DNA of 6,514 bases from Nanobdellota archaeon (GCA_018812355.1 JAHJDQ010000145.1:1-6514); one strand, 5' to 3'. Numbered from the stretch's first letter, positions 1 to 5,485 are shown. Numbers and translations are program-made. Notes: a model not told the origin generated them from the letters alone.

Positions 1-9
1 ACCGTAAAC

Positions 10-18
10 CTTATAAAA
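10..18 (+). promoter_or_regulatory. Candidate TATA box of the L7Ae operon
   Basis: CTTATAAAA resembles an archaeal TATA box and has an A-rich stretch just upstream (GTAAACC) that could serve as BRE. Archaeal transcription usually starts about 26 bases after the TATA centre. That would place the start near base 40, leaving a leader of roughly 60 bases before the ATG at 101. No gene is visible in the first 73 bases. The call rests on motif and position only, in an AT-rich background. Confidence 0.4.
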
Positions 19-57
19 AAACTCCTTCTTTTCTAGATTATACCAATGATCTGTGTT

Positions 58-64
58 GGGAGGT
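58..64 (+). promoter_or_regulatory. Upstream Shine-Dalgarno pairing with alternative L7Ae start at 74
   Basis: GGGAGGT lies 9 bases before an ATG at 74 that is in frame with L7Ae and would add nine residues to the protein. It is as good a ribosome binding site as the one before the ATG at 101. It could drive an extended isoform or act as ribosome standby. I prefer 101 as the main start. Confidence 0.4.
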
Positions 65-86
65 AGCATTCTAATGATTGTTACGT

Positions 87-92
87 GGAGGT
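87..92 (+). promoter_or_regulatory. Shine-Dalgarno deciding the L7Ae start
   Basis: GGAGGT, 8 bases before the ATG at 101, is complementary to the archaeal 16S 3' end (anti-SD CACCUCC). It supports the start at 101 over the earlier in-frame starts at 53 (GTG) and 74 (ATG). Confidence 0.75.
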
Positions 93-100
93 TAACTAAA

Positions 101-421
101 ATGGCTGATGAAGCAAAAATATTAGAAGCGGTAGAAATCGCTCGAACAAGTGGAAAGATTAGAAAGGGTGCTAATGAAGCAACCAAAGCAATTGAAAAAG
201 GCTTAGCGAAACTAGTCGTTTATGCTGCCGATACTTCTCCAAAAGAAGTTGTCATGCATCTTCCCTTATTATGTAAAGATAAAAACGTACCTTGTCTGGA
301 AATCTCTAAGAAAGAAGACTTAGGGGCTGCAGCTGGTTTGCCCGTAGCAACTGCTGCCGTTGCCGTAATTAAAGAAGGCGAAGCAAAACATGTTATTGAA
401 GCTTTAGCTAAGGGTGAATAA
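101..421 (+). CDS. rpl7ae: Ribosomal protein L7Ae (eL8), kink-turn binding
   Basis: 106-residue L7Ae/L30e/S12e/Gadd45-family protein. The signature RNA-binding stretch IRKGANEATKAIEKG (residues 20-34) is nearly canonical. It is followed by the family's HLPLLC segment (53-58) and the EDLGAAAGLP segment (72-81) that closes the binding surface. In archaea this protein binds kink-turns in 23S rRNA, in box C/D and H/ACA guide RNPs and in RNase P, so it serves ribosomes, RNA modification and tRNA processing. I chose the ATG at 101 for its GGAGGT site and because the protein then begins MADEAK and enters helix 1 directly. It is a little short next to the 117-124 residues common in other archaea. A start at 74 (115 residues, beginning MIVTWRLTK) has its own good site. 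First gene of the operon; S28e begins 1 base after its stop. Confidence 0.95.
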   Translation: MADEAKILEAVEIARTSGKIRKGANEATKAIEKGLAKLVVYAADTSPKEVVMHLPLLCKDKNVPCLEISKKEDLGAAAGLPVATAAVAVIKEGEAKHVIEALAKGE

Positions 422-422
422 T

Positions 423-761
423 ATGGCTAAAAAAATGGTTGCCAAGGAAGACCGCGGAAGAAAGAAACTACCTGAAGCCGGCGGTAAAGAAGGCGAGATT
501 CGTTTTGATTCTGGTATTCAATCTACGGTAAAAGAAATTGTTGGCCGGAGTGGTAGTCGAGGAGAGATTACTCAGGTCATGACACAAATTCTCGAAGGTC
601 GAGATAAAGACAAAGCGATTAGAAGAAATGTCAAAGGCCCAGTTAGAATTGGGGATACATTAATGTTACTGGAAACTGAAATCGAAGCTCAACGTCTTGG
701 AGGCGGGAGACGCGGTAAAGGTAAAGGCAGTAGTAGTAGCAGTAGTAAGAAGAAGAAATAG
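423..761 (+). CDS. rps28e: Ribosomal protein S28e (eS28) with extended tails
   Basis: 112-residue small-subunit protein. The OB-fold core spans about residues 35-92 and carries the family signatures EIVGRSGSRGEITQV (38-52), LEGRDKDK (57-64) and RNVKGPVRIGDTLML (68-82), ending in ETEIEAQRL. Family members are usually about 65-80 residues. Here there is a charged N-terminal extension of about 30 residues and a C-terminal tail of Gly/Arg/Lys followed by six serines and four lysines. The core binds 16S rRNA near the mRNA exit channel; the tails are presumably disordered and RNA-contacting (inference). The ATG at 423 follows GGTGA at 413-417, inside the L7Ae end, 5 bases away; a GTG at 414 overlaps L7Ae and is less likely. 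The stop TAG shares a base with the next gene's Shine-Dalgarno. Confidence 0.94.
   Translation: MAKKMVAKEDRGRKKLPEAGGKEGEIRFDSGIQSTVKEIVGRSGSRGEITQVMTQILEGRDKDKAIRRNVKGPVRIGDTLMLLETEIEAQRLGGGRRGKGKGSSSSSSKKKK
729..758 (+). repeat. AGT/AAG trinucleotide tract in the S28e tail
   Basis: Six Ser codons (five AGT and one AGC, 729-746) followed by AAG x3 and AAA (747-758) form a short trinucleotide microsatellite at the very 3' end of the gene. Slippage by whole units would change tail length without a frameshift. Confidence 0.7.
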
Positions 762-765
762 GTGA
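761..765 (+). promoter_or_regulatory. Shine-Dalgarno of L24e overlapping the S28e stop
   Basis: GGTGA begins with the last G of the S28e TAG stop and ends 6 bases before the L24e ATG at 772. This fits coupled translation of the two ribosomal proteins. Confidence 0.7.
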
Positions 766-771
766 ATCAAC

Positions 772-1179
772 ATGCCAAGATGCACATTTTGCGGAATTCA
801 AATTCCGAAGGGAACTGGAAAAATATATGTTTACTCTAGTGGGAAAATTGCTAATTTTTGTAAAAGTAAATGTGAAAAGAATTTACTTAAATTAAAGCGT
901 AAACCACTCAACATTAGATGGACAGAAGCCTATCGGAAGGAACATAAGAAAGATTCAAAGGAAGAGAAGACTGAGAAGAAGGTTGAAGAGAAGAAAGCTG
1001 CTGTTAAGGAAGAAGTTAAGACTGAACCTAAAGTTGCTGAAAAACCTGCAGAAGAAAAAGCAGCTCCTGTTGAAACTAAAGTTGAAGGAGAAACTCCAGC
1101 TACAGTAAAACCAGAAGCACAGCCTCAGGAAGAAGTCAAAGAAAAAGACAAACCTGCTAAAGAAGATCAGAAAGAATGA
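772..1179 (+). CDS. rpl24e: Ribosomal protein L24e (eL24) with long charged tail
   Basis: 135-residue large-subunit protein. Residues 1-55 are a typical L24e zinc ribbon: CTFC (C4, C7) and CKSKC (C30, C34) supply four metal ligands, with IPKGTGKIYVYSSGKI between and the family's RKPLNIRWTEAYRKEHKK after. Archaeal L24e is commonly about 60-70 residues, so the domain ends near residue 62. The remaining 70 or so residues are a low-complexity Lys/Glu/Ala/Pro tail, rich in KEE, EKK, KPAEE and PVETKVE-like steps and presumably disordered. The tail has no recognisable domain and the frame stays open through it, so it is part of the protein. Start is supported by GGTGA at 761. The TGA stop overlaps the cutA start as ATGA, implying translational coupling. 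Confidence 0.94.
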   Translation: MPRCTFCGIQIPKGTGKIYVYSSGKIANFCKSKCEKNLLKLKRKPLNIRWTEAYRKEHKKDSKEEKTEKKVEEKKAAVKEEVKTEPKVAEKPAEEKAAPVETKVEGETPATVKPEAQPQEEVKEKDKPAKEDQKE

Positions 1180-1481
1180 AAATAGTTTTAACTTACGTCG
1201 ATAAAATGGAGACAGCCGAAGAAATGGCTGAAACATTGTTACAAGAAAAACTAGCTGCTTGTGTTACTTTTCTTCCTGGGAAAAGTAAATACTGGTGGAA
1301 AGACAAAATTGAAACTAGTCATGAGTCAATAATGTTCATTAAAACTAAAGATGAATTGGTTGAACAAATCATCGCCAGAATTAAACAAATTCATCATTAC
1401 GAATTACCAGTGATTGATGTAATCAATATCGAAAAAATAAACCCAGAAGCAAAGAACTGGATTGAAGAGGTGACTAAATAA
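1176..1481 (+). CDS. cutA: CutA1-like (divalent cation tolerance family) protein
   Basis: 101 residues, full length for CutA1 (usually 100-115). Family landmarks are in order: a hydrophobic first strand (MKIVLTYVD), a helix with AEEMAETLLQEKLAACV (residues 14-30), the YWW motif (39-41) followed by KDKIE, the strand MFIKTK, and near the C-terminus HHYELPVIDVI and NWIEEV. CutA1 proteins are cytoplasmic trimers with a ferredoxin-like fold resembling PII signalling proteins. They were linked to copper tolerance in E. coli, but their real job is unsettled and metal handling here is only a family label. The ATG overlaps the L24e stop (ATGA, 4 bases) and no strong Shine-Dalgarno is seen, so translation probably depends on coupling. 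Its place between L24e and ndk is unusual. ndk starts 1 base after its stop. Confidence 0.9.
   Translation: MKIVLTYVDKMETAEEMAETLLQEKLAACVTFLPGKSKYWWKDKIETSHESIMFIKTKDELVEQIIARIKQIHHYELPVIDVINIEKINPEAKNWIEEVTK
1467..1473 (+). promoter_or_regulatory. Shine-Dalgarno of ndk inside the cutA end
   Basis: GAGGTGA is a long match to the archaeal anti-Shine-Dalgarno, 9 bases before the ndk ATG at 1483. It is embedded in the last codons of cutA. Confidence 0.75.
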
Positions 1482-1482
1482 A

Positions 1483-2058
1483 ATGAAAGTCGAAAAAACA
1501 CTTATTTTAGCTAAACAAGATGCCATCCATCGTGGTTTAGTTGGAGAAATTATCAGACGGTTTGAACAGAAAGGGATGCGTCTTGCTGGAATGAAGTTAG
1601 CAATGGCCACCAAAAAGATTCTTGAAGAACATTATACTAAAGATGAAGCAATGCAAACAGAAACTGGTGAGAGAACAATTAAAGTTTGGCAAGAAAATGG
1701 TAGAGAAGTCAAAGAAACAGCCTTAGAGATAGGTAATCGCATTAGGCAATGGAACATTGATGCTTTGCAAGACAAACCAGTTGTTGCCATGGTTTTTGAA
1801 GGTTTTCATTCAGTTGAAGTAGGCAGAAAAGTTGTTGGCCATACTGAACCTCGTCAAGCTTTACCTGGAACCATACGTGGAGATTTTTCTGCAGAAAGTT
1901 ATGGTTTAGCTGATTTTAGCAAACGTACGATTATAAATTTAGTTCATGCTTCTGGTAAAGTTAGTGAAGCAGAACGTGAAATTGAAACCTGGTTTAAGAA
2001 AGAAGAAATTATCGATTACACCAAAAAAGACTTTAATGTAATTCACAGTTTTGATTAA
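1483..2058 (+). CDS. ndk: Nucleoside diphosphate kinase, long form
   Basis: 191 residues; ordinary NDKs have about 140-150. It transfers the gamma phosphate of ATP to NDPs through a phosphohistidine, keeping GTP, CTP, UTP and dNTP pools balanced in the cytosol. Visible motifs are K11 in AKQDAIHRGLVGEII, HY at 50-51, PVVAMVFEG (99-107), PGTIRGDFS (128-136, R132 for phosphate contact), the catalytic NLVHAS with H155, and E166 in EAEREIETWF. Two insertions explain the length. About 28 extra residues lie between Y51 and PVVAM, including EIGNRIRQWNIDAL. About 10 lie between GDF and the catalytic motif. A similar long form is, from memory, common in CPR bacteria and DPANN archaea. Odd point: the near-universal Pro after the catalytic-site Lys (KPDA) is Gln here, encoded CAA at 1516. 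All catalytic residues are present, so I expect activity. Neighbour of L24e in many archaea. Confidence 0.93.
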   Translation: MKVEKTLILAKQDAIHRGLVGEIIRRFEQKGMRLAGMKLAMATKKILEEHYTKDEAMQTETGERTIKVWQENGREVKETALEIGNRIRQWNIDALQDKPVVAMVFEGFHSVEVGRKVVGHTEPRQALPGTIRGDFSAESYGLADFSKRTIINLVHASGKVSEAEREIETWFKKEEIIDYTKKDFNVIHSFD

Positions 2059-2063
2059 GAGGT
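2059..2063 (+). promoter_or_regulatory. Shine-Dalgarno of adk
   Basis: GAGGT immediately follows the ndk stop codon, 8 bases before the adk ATG at 2072. It fixes the start, which leads straight into the beta strand before the P-loop. Confidence 0.7.
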
Positions 2064-2071
2064 ATTAACAA

Positions 2072-2713
2072 ATGAAAATAGTCGTCTTAGGCAGTCCCGG
2101 AGTGGGCAAAGGAACTTATACCCAAGATTTAGTTAAAATTTACAATTTGGTCCATATTTCTAGTGGAGATTTGTTTAGAACTAACATTAAAAACAATACT
2201 GAATTAGGCATGAAAGCAAAAGAATTTATTGATAAAGGAGAATTAGTCCCAGATGAAATCACTATTGGCATGGTTAAAGATAAACTAGCTGAAATCAGCG
2301 GCCAAGGCTTTATCCTCGACGGTTTTCCAAGAACCGTTCCCCAAGCAGAAGCTTTAACAGAAGTTACAGATTTAGATTTAGTAATTAATTTCAAAGCAGA
2401 TGAAGAAGTTATCGTCGCTAGATTAAGTGGTCGAATTCTTTGTCGTAAGTGCGGACATATCTATCACAAAATTAATCTACCAACAAAAGTGGAAGGCATT
2501 TGCGATTTAGATAGTGGAGAAATTTATCAGCGAGATGATGATAAACCGGAAGCGGTCAGAAAAAGATTGGGAGATTATTTTGCACAGGCAGCACCTTTAA
2601 TTGCTTTCTACCAAGAAAAAAACCTGCTTAAAGAAATCACAGTTAACGAAGATTATGGACAACATAAAGAAGTGATTCAAGCACGGATTAAAGAAGTGCT
2701 TGATCAAATTTAA
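2072..2713 (+). CDS. adk: Adenylate kinase, bacterial-type with zinc lid
   Basis: 213 residues, the size of long-variant bacterial adenylate kinases (ATP + AMP = 2 ADP). In order: P-loop GSPGVGKGT (residues 7-15), AMP-binding segment with SSGDLFR (30-36) and KGELVPDEI (55-63), DGFPRT (83-88), then the LID domain from R121 to about R154. The LID carries CRKCG (C124, C127), C144 and D147, a Cys3-Asp zinc site of the kind known from Bacillus ADK, followed by YQRDDD and the RKRL arginines near 163-165. All expected catalytic arginines are present. Many archaea use a different, trimeric AdkA family, so this bacterial-style enzyme suggests old transfer or a DPANN-type ancestry. It sits 13 bases after ndk and 30 bases before EF-2, which pairs it with NDK for nucleotide energy balance. 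Confidence 0.96.
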   Translation: MKIVVLGSPGVGKGTYTQDLVKIYNLVHISSGDLFRTNIKNNTELGMKAKEFIDKGELVPDEITIGMVKDKLAEISGQGFILDGFPRTVPQAEALTEVTDLDLVINFKADEEVIVARLSGRILCRKCGHIYHKINLPTKVEGICDLDSGEIYQRDDDKPEAVRKRLGDYFAQAAPLIAFYQEKNLLKEITVNEDYGQHKEVIQARIKEVLDQI

Positions 2714-2729
2714 AAATTAAAATTCAAAC

Positions 2730-2734
2730 GAGGT
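2730..2734 (+). promoter_or_regulatory. Shine-Dalgarno of EF-2
   Basis: GAGGT lies 9 bases before the ATG at 2744 in the 30-base adk/EF-2 gap. It supports this ATG rather than the in-frame ATG four codons later. Confidence 0.7.
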
Positions 2735-2743
2735 AAAATTACA

Positions 2744-4939
2744 ATGGCAGAAAAAATGGTTGACAAAGTAACGAGGTTAATGAAATCTCCTACTCAAATT
2801 AGAAATATTGGTGTCTGTGCCCATATCGATCACGGTAAAACAACTTTCTCTGATAACTTATTAGCAGGAGCAGGAATGATGTCCGAGGAATTAGCAGGAA
2901 AAGCATGTCAGTTAGACTTTCATGAAGATGAACAGGAACGAGGAATTACAATTGATTCTGCTTCCGTTTCGATGGTCCATACTGTTAACGATAAAGAATT
3001 CCTAATTAATTTAATTGATACGCCTGGCCACGTTGATTTTGGTGGAGACGTTACTAGAGCAATGCGAGCAGTAGATGGTGCGATAGTCTTAATCTGTGCC
3101 TCAGAAGGAGCAATGCCGCAAACTGAAACTGTCTTAAGACAAGCCTTGAAAGAAAGAGTAAAACCTATCCTTTTTATTAACAAAGTTGATCGTTTAATTA
3201 AAGAATTACAATTAACTCCGGAACAAATGCAACAACGGTTCATTAAACAAATTGCTTCTGTTAACAAAATTATCCAAAGTGTTGCTCCGGAAGAATATAA
3301 AGAATTGTGGCAAGTAGATATTCAAAAAGGCACTGTAGCTTTTGGCTCTGCTTTCCATAATTGGGGTATCTCACTTCCATATATGCAAAAGAAAGGCGTT
3401 TCTTTTAAAGAAATTATCGATGCTTACACTGGCACGGATGAAGAGATTAAAGAAAGAGTTAAAGTCTTAGCTAAAAAAGCACCGATTCACGAAGTTGTTC
3501 TAGATATCGTTACCGAACACCATCCTGATCCTATGGTAGCTCAAGCCTACCGTATTCCGCGGATTTGGCACGGTGATTTAGAAAGTACTGATGGGAAATC
3601 ACTAATAAATTGTGATCCTAACGGAAGATTATTTTTTGTCATTACTAAAGTTGTTGTTGATCCTCAAGCAGGCGAGATTGCTGCCGGAAGATTATTCTCT
3701 GGTACGATGAGAAAAGGTGAAGAAATTCATTGTAATATGGCTAAATGGCCAGGAAGAATTCAACAAGTTTACATCTATAATGGGGCGAAGAAAGAAATCG
3801 TCGACAATGTCCCTGCTGGAAATATTATTGGTGTAGGTGGTTTGAAAGTTGGCATTCCAGGAGAAACGGTTACTTCTGGTGGACCAGCAGAACCATTTGA
3901 AGAGATTAAACATCTCTTTGATCCTGTTGTTACTAAAGCAATCGAAGCTAAACAACCTTCAGATCTTCCTAAACTAATTGAAGTACTAAGACAAGTACAA
4001 AAAGAAGATCCTACTATTGTAATTGAAATTAACGAAGAAACAGGAGAACATTTAATGCACGGTATGGGTGAGCTGCATCTGGAAGTAATTGAAAACAGAA
4101 TTATTACAGAGAAAGGCGTAGCGATTAAAACCTCACCTCCGATAGTTGTTTACAGAGAAACCGTTACGAAAGAATCACCAGAAGCGGAAGGAAAATCTCC
4201 AAACAAACATAATCGTTTAATCTTTAAAGTTGAACCATTAGATCCAGCAATTACCCAAGGAATTAAATCTGGCGATTTTCCTACTGGCCGTTTTAAGAAA
4301 AAAGATCCGGAAGTAGTTGAATTTTTACGTGAACTTGGTTGGGATGCTAAGATGGCTGCTAAAGTTAGGGGAGAAATTAATGGTAATTTGTTCATGGACC
4401 AAACTCGAGGAGTAGTTCATATTAACGAAATCATGGAAATGCTTTTAGATATGTTTGAAGATGTCATGAAAGCCGGTCCTCTTGCTAAAGAACCATGCTT
4501 AGGAGTACAAGTAAGTTTTATGGACTGTACTCTGCACGAAGATGCAATACACAGAGGCCCTGCCCAAATGTATCCTGCGATTAGAGAGGGGATGAGAGGA
4601 GCGTTAATGCAAGCCGGTCCACTTCTTTACGAACCATTACAAGTTATGCGTATTGAAACTCCAAATGATTACGTTGGCGAGATTAGTAAATTAGTTTCTT
4701 CTAAACGTGGTCAATTATTAGATATGACTCAAGAAGGCGACATTACTGTGATTAAAGCAAAACTTCCGGTAGGTGAGCTGTTTGGTTGGAGTAACGCTCT
4801 ACGCTCAGGAACTGGCGGTCGTGGAAATTCCTCTTTAGTAGATCAGAGTTTTGAAATCCTGCCCAGAGAATTGCAGGAAAAGATTAAGAATCAGATTATC
4901 CAACGGAAAGGTTTAAGTTCGGGTGCTTTGGGAGCTTAG
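2744..4939 (+). CDS. fusA: Translation elongation factor 2 (aEF-2)
   Basis: 731 residues, normal for archaeal EF-2, the ribosomal translocase GTPase. GTPase motifs: G1 AHIDHGKTT (26-34), switch I RGITI with T69 (66-70), G3 DTPGH (92-96), G4 NKVDR (146-150). Domain II follows from about 290, domain III holds GMGELHLEV (440-448), and domain IV contains the diphthamide loop HEDAIHRGPAQ, where H603 is the expected diphthamide site. The conserved SPNKHNR (485-491) and NGNLFMDQTRG (546-556) segments are intact. Domain V ends in QRKGL plus a short Ser/Gly/Ala tail. In many archaea EF-2 belongs to the S12-S7-EF1A (str-type) neighbourhood; here it closes the L7Ae-ndk-adk operon. It is convergent with a toxin gene, with only 4 bases between the two stop codons. 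No sign of damage. Confidence 0.98.
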   Translation: MAEKMVDKVTRLMKSPTQIRNIGVCAHIDHGKTTFSDNLLAGAGMMSEELAGKACQLDFHEDEQERGITIDSASVSMVHTVNDKEFLINLIDTPGHVDFGGDVTRAMRAVDGAIVLICASEGAMPQTETVLRQALKERVKPILFINKVDRLIKELQLTPEQMQQRFIKQIASVNKIIQSVAPEEYKELWQVDIQKGTVAFGSAFHNWGISLPYMQKKGVSFKEIIDAYTGTDEEIKERVKVLAKKAPIHEVVLDIVTEHHPDPMVAQAYRIPRIWHGDLESTDGKSLINCDPNGRLFFVITKVVVDPQAGEIAAGRLFSGTMRKGEEIHCNMAKWPGRIQQVYIYNGAKKEIVDNVPAGNIIGVGGLKVGIPGETVTSGGPAEPFEEIKHLFDPVVTKAIEAKQPSDLPKLIEVLRQVQKEDPTIVIEINEETGEHLMHGMGELHLEVIENRIITEKGVAIKTSPPIVVYRETVTKESPEAEGKSPNKHNRLIFKVEPLDPAITQGIKSGDFPTGRFKKKDPEVVEFLRELGWDAKMAAKVRGEINGNLFMDQTRGVVHINEIMEMLLDMFEDVMKAGPLAKEPCLGVQVSFMDCTLHEDAIHRGPAQMYPAIREGMRGALMQAGPLLYEPLQVMRIETPNDYVGEISKLVSSKRGQLLDMTQEGDITVIKAKLPVGELFGWSNALRSGTGGRGNSSLVDQSFEILPRELQEKIKNQIIQRKGLSSGALGA

Positions 4940-4945
4940 TTTTTT
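4940..4945 (+). terminator. Oligo-T terminator candidate after EF-2
   Basis: Six T residues follow directly after the EF-2 TAG. Archaeal RNA polymerase can stop at T-rich runs without a hairpin, so this is a plausible operon end. A second run of seven T at 4987-4993, inside the opposing toxin gene, could be a backup. The first run also supplies the complement of part of the toxin's stop codon. Confidence 0.4.
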
Positions 4946-5192
4946 ATTGTTCATCTTTATGATAAAGATCTAAAAGATAAATCATCTTTTTTTCAGGAAA
5001 ACAAATATATGATAAACGAAAAGGTTTAATGTATAGTTCTCTCGTTCCTTTTCTACCAAAACGCATTGGTTTCCCAATTTCTGGGTTATCAATAATCTTT
5101 TGAATTTGCTTTTTTATTTTAGATTTTGTAGAATTATCTTTAATCTTAGAAAATAAATGTCTAAACTTTTTTTCAAAAATAATTTCTACCAT
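4944..5192 (-). CDS. relE: RelE/ParE-family toxin
   Basis: 82-residue basic protein with the RelE/ParE fold pattern: an N-terminal strand VEIIFEKKF, a helical hairpin rich in lysine (KIKDN...KIKKQIQKIIDNPEIG, residues 16-40), the segment KPMRFGRKGTRELYI (41-55), the strand PFRLSYI, and a C-terminal LLDLYHKDEQ. Family members are ribosome-dependent mRNA endonucleases (RelE) or gyrase poisons (ParE); basic residues K48, R51, K56, R59 and H78/K79 are candidates for the active surface, but I cannot tell which activity applies. The start overlaps the antitoxin's last codons by 7 bases, and no Shine-Dalgarno is seen, so expression probably depends on translation of the antitoxin. Its 3' end faces EF-2, and there is no T-run on this strand just after the stop, so transcripts may run antisense into EF-2. 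Confidence 0.85.
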   Translation of the reverse strand: MVEIIFEKKFRHLFSKIKDNSTKSKIKKQIQKIIDNPEIGKPMRFGRKGTRELYIKPFRLSYICFPEKKMIYLLDLYHKDEQ

Positions 5193-5452
5193 TTATCCAT
5201 TTCTTTAAGGAAGTTATCAGATGTCATACTAATCCCTTCACCAGCTTCAATTCTTTTCCAAGCTTCTTCAGTTCTTCGAGCAAACTCTAAATCTTCCTTA
5301 AGATTCTCTTCTAAGTATTCAGCTTTCTTCATCACAAACTGATGATCAGTCTTAATAATGATCAGTTTATCACCCTCTTCTATATCTGCTCTCATTTCTG
5401 AAGGAATAACAACTTGTCCTTTAGAACTCATTTTAGTTATTGCTATATCCAT
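5186..5452 (-). CDS. AbrB/SpoVT-type antitoxin
   Basis: 88 residues. Residues about 3-45 form a swapped-hairpin AbrB DNA-binding domain: TKMSSKGQVVIPSEMR is the family signature, followed by IEEGDKLIIIKTDHQFVMKKA. Residues 46-88 are a charged helical tail (EENLKEDLEFARRTEEAWKRIE, ending FLKEMDKW) of the sort that wraps and blocks a partner toxin. In archaea AbrB-type antitoxins are often paired with RelE-type toxins. The gene lies upstream of the toxin and overlaps it by 7 bases. The dimer probably binds its own promoter; a matching inverted repeat is present at 5456-5473. I chose the ATG at 5452 because a TATA box sits about 29 bases before it, giving a leaderless mRNA. The next in-frame Met (residue 8) has no ribosome binding site. 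Confidence 0.88.
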   Translation of the reverse strand: MDIAITKMSSKGQVVIPSEMRADIEEGDKLIIIKTDHQFVMKKAEYLEENLKEDLEFARRTEEAWKRIEAGEGISMTSDNFLKEMDKW

Positions 5453-5455
5453 TTG

Positions 5456-5473
5456 AGTAAGACCAATCTTACT
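5456..5473 (-). promoter_or_regulatory. Inverted repeat, probable antitoxin operator
   Basis: AGTAAGA and TCTTACT form a perfect 7-bp inverted repeat around a CCAA spacer (as read on the + strand). It lies between the TATA box and the antitoxin start codon, covering the predicted transcription start. A protein bound here would block the promoter, the usual autoregulation of antitoxins. The binding partner is inferred. Confidence 0.6.
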
Positions 5474-5477
5474 TTTT

Positions 5478-5485
5478 TATATAAA
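5478..5485 (-). promoter_or_regulatory. TATA box of the toxin-antitoxin operon
   Basis: Read on the minus strand this is TTTATATA, a near-ideal archaeal TATA box, preceded by purine-rich CAAAAGA (possible BRE). The centre is about 29-30 bases before the ATG, so a start about 26 bases downstream leaves a leader of only a few bases, meaning leaderless translation. No Shine-Dalgarno is present before the ATG. Confidence 0.65.

Noticed and set aside
40..110. Kink-turn (box C/D-like) in the L7Ae leader that would allow autoregulation
   Set aside because: UGA-containing stretches occur (AATGATC at 44-50, AATGATT at 73-79, CTGATGA at 104-110), but I could not pair any two into tandem G-A pairs flanked by good stems. 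A covariance-model search would be needed.
600..660. Possible unusual readthrough or fusion between S28e and L24e
   Set aside because: S28e ends in a clean TAG and L24e has its own Shine-Dalgarno and ATG in a separate reading context.
955..1236. Minus-strand open frame rich in Phe/Leu/Ser opposite L24e
   Set aside because: It is the antisense of the purine-rich Lys/Glu tail; low complexity, no start context, overlaps a real gene.
2920..3267. Minus-strand open frames opposite EF-2 (also 3692-3955 and 4150-4395)
   Set aside because: Shadows of the EF-2 gene; no family resemblance and no ribosome binding or promoter signal.
5157..5342. Plus-strand open frame across the toxin-antitoxin junction
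   Set aside because: Antisense to two well-supported overlapping genes; sequence is hydrophobic/serine-rich without recognisable domain.
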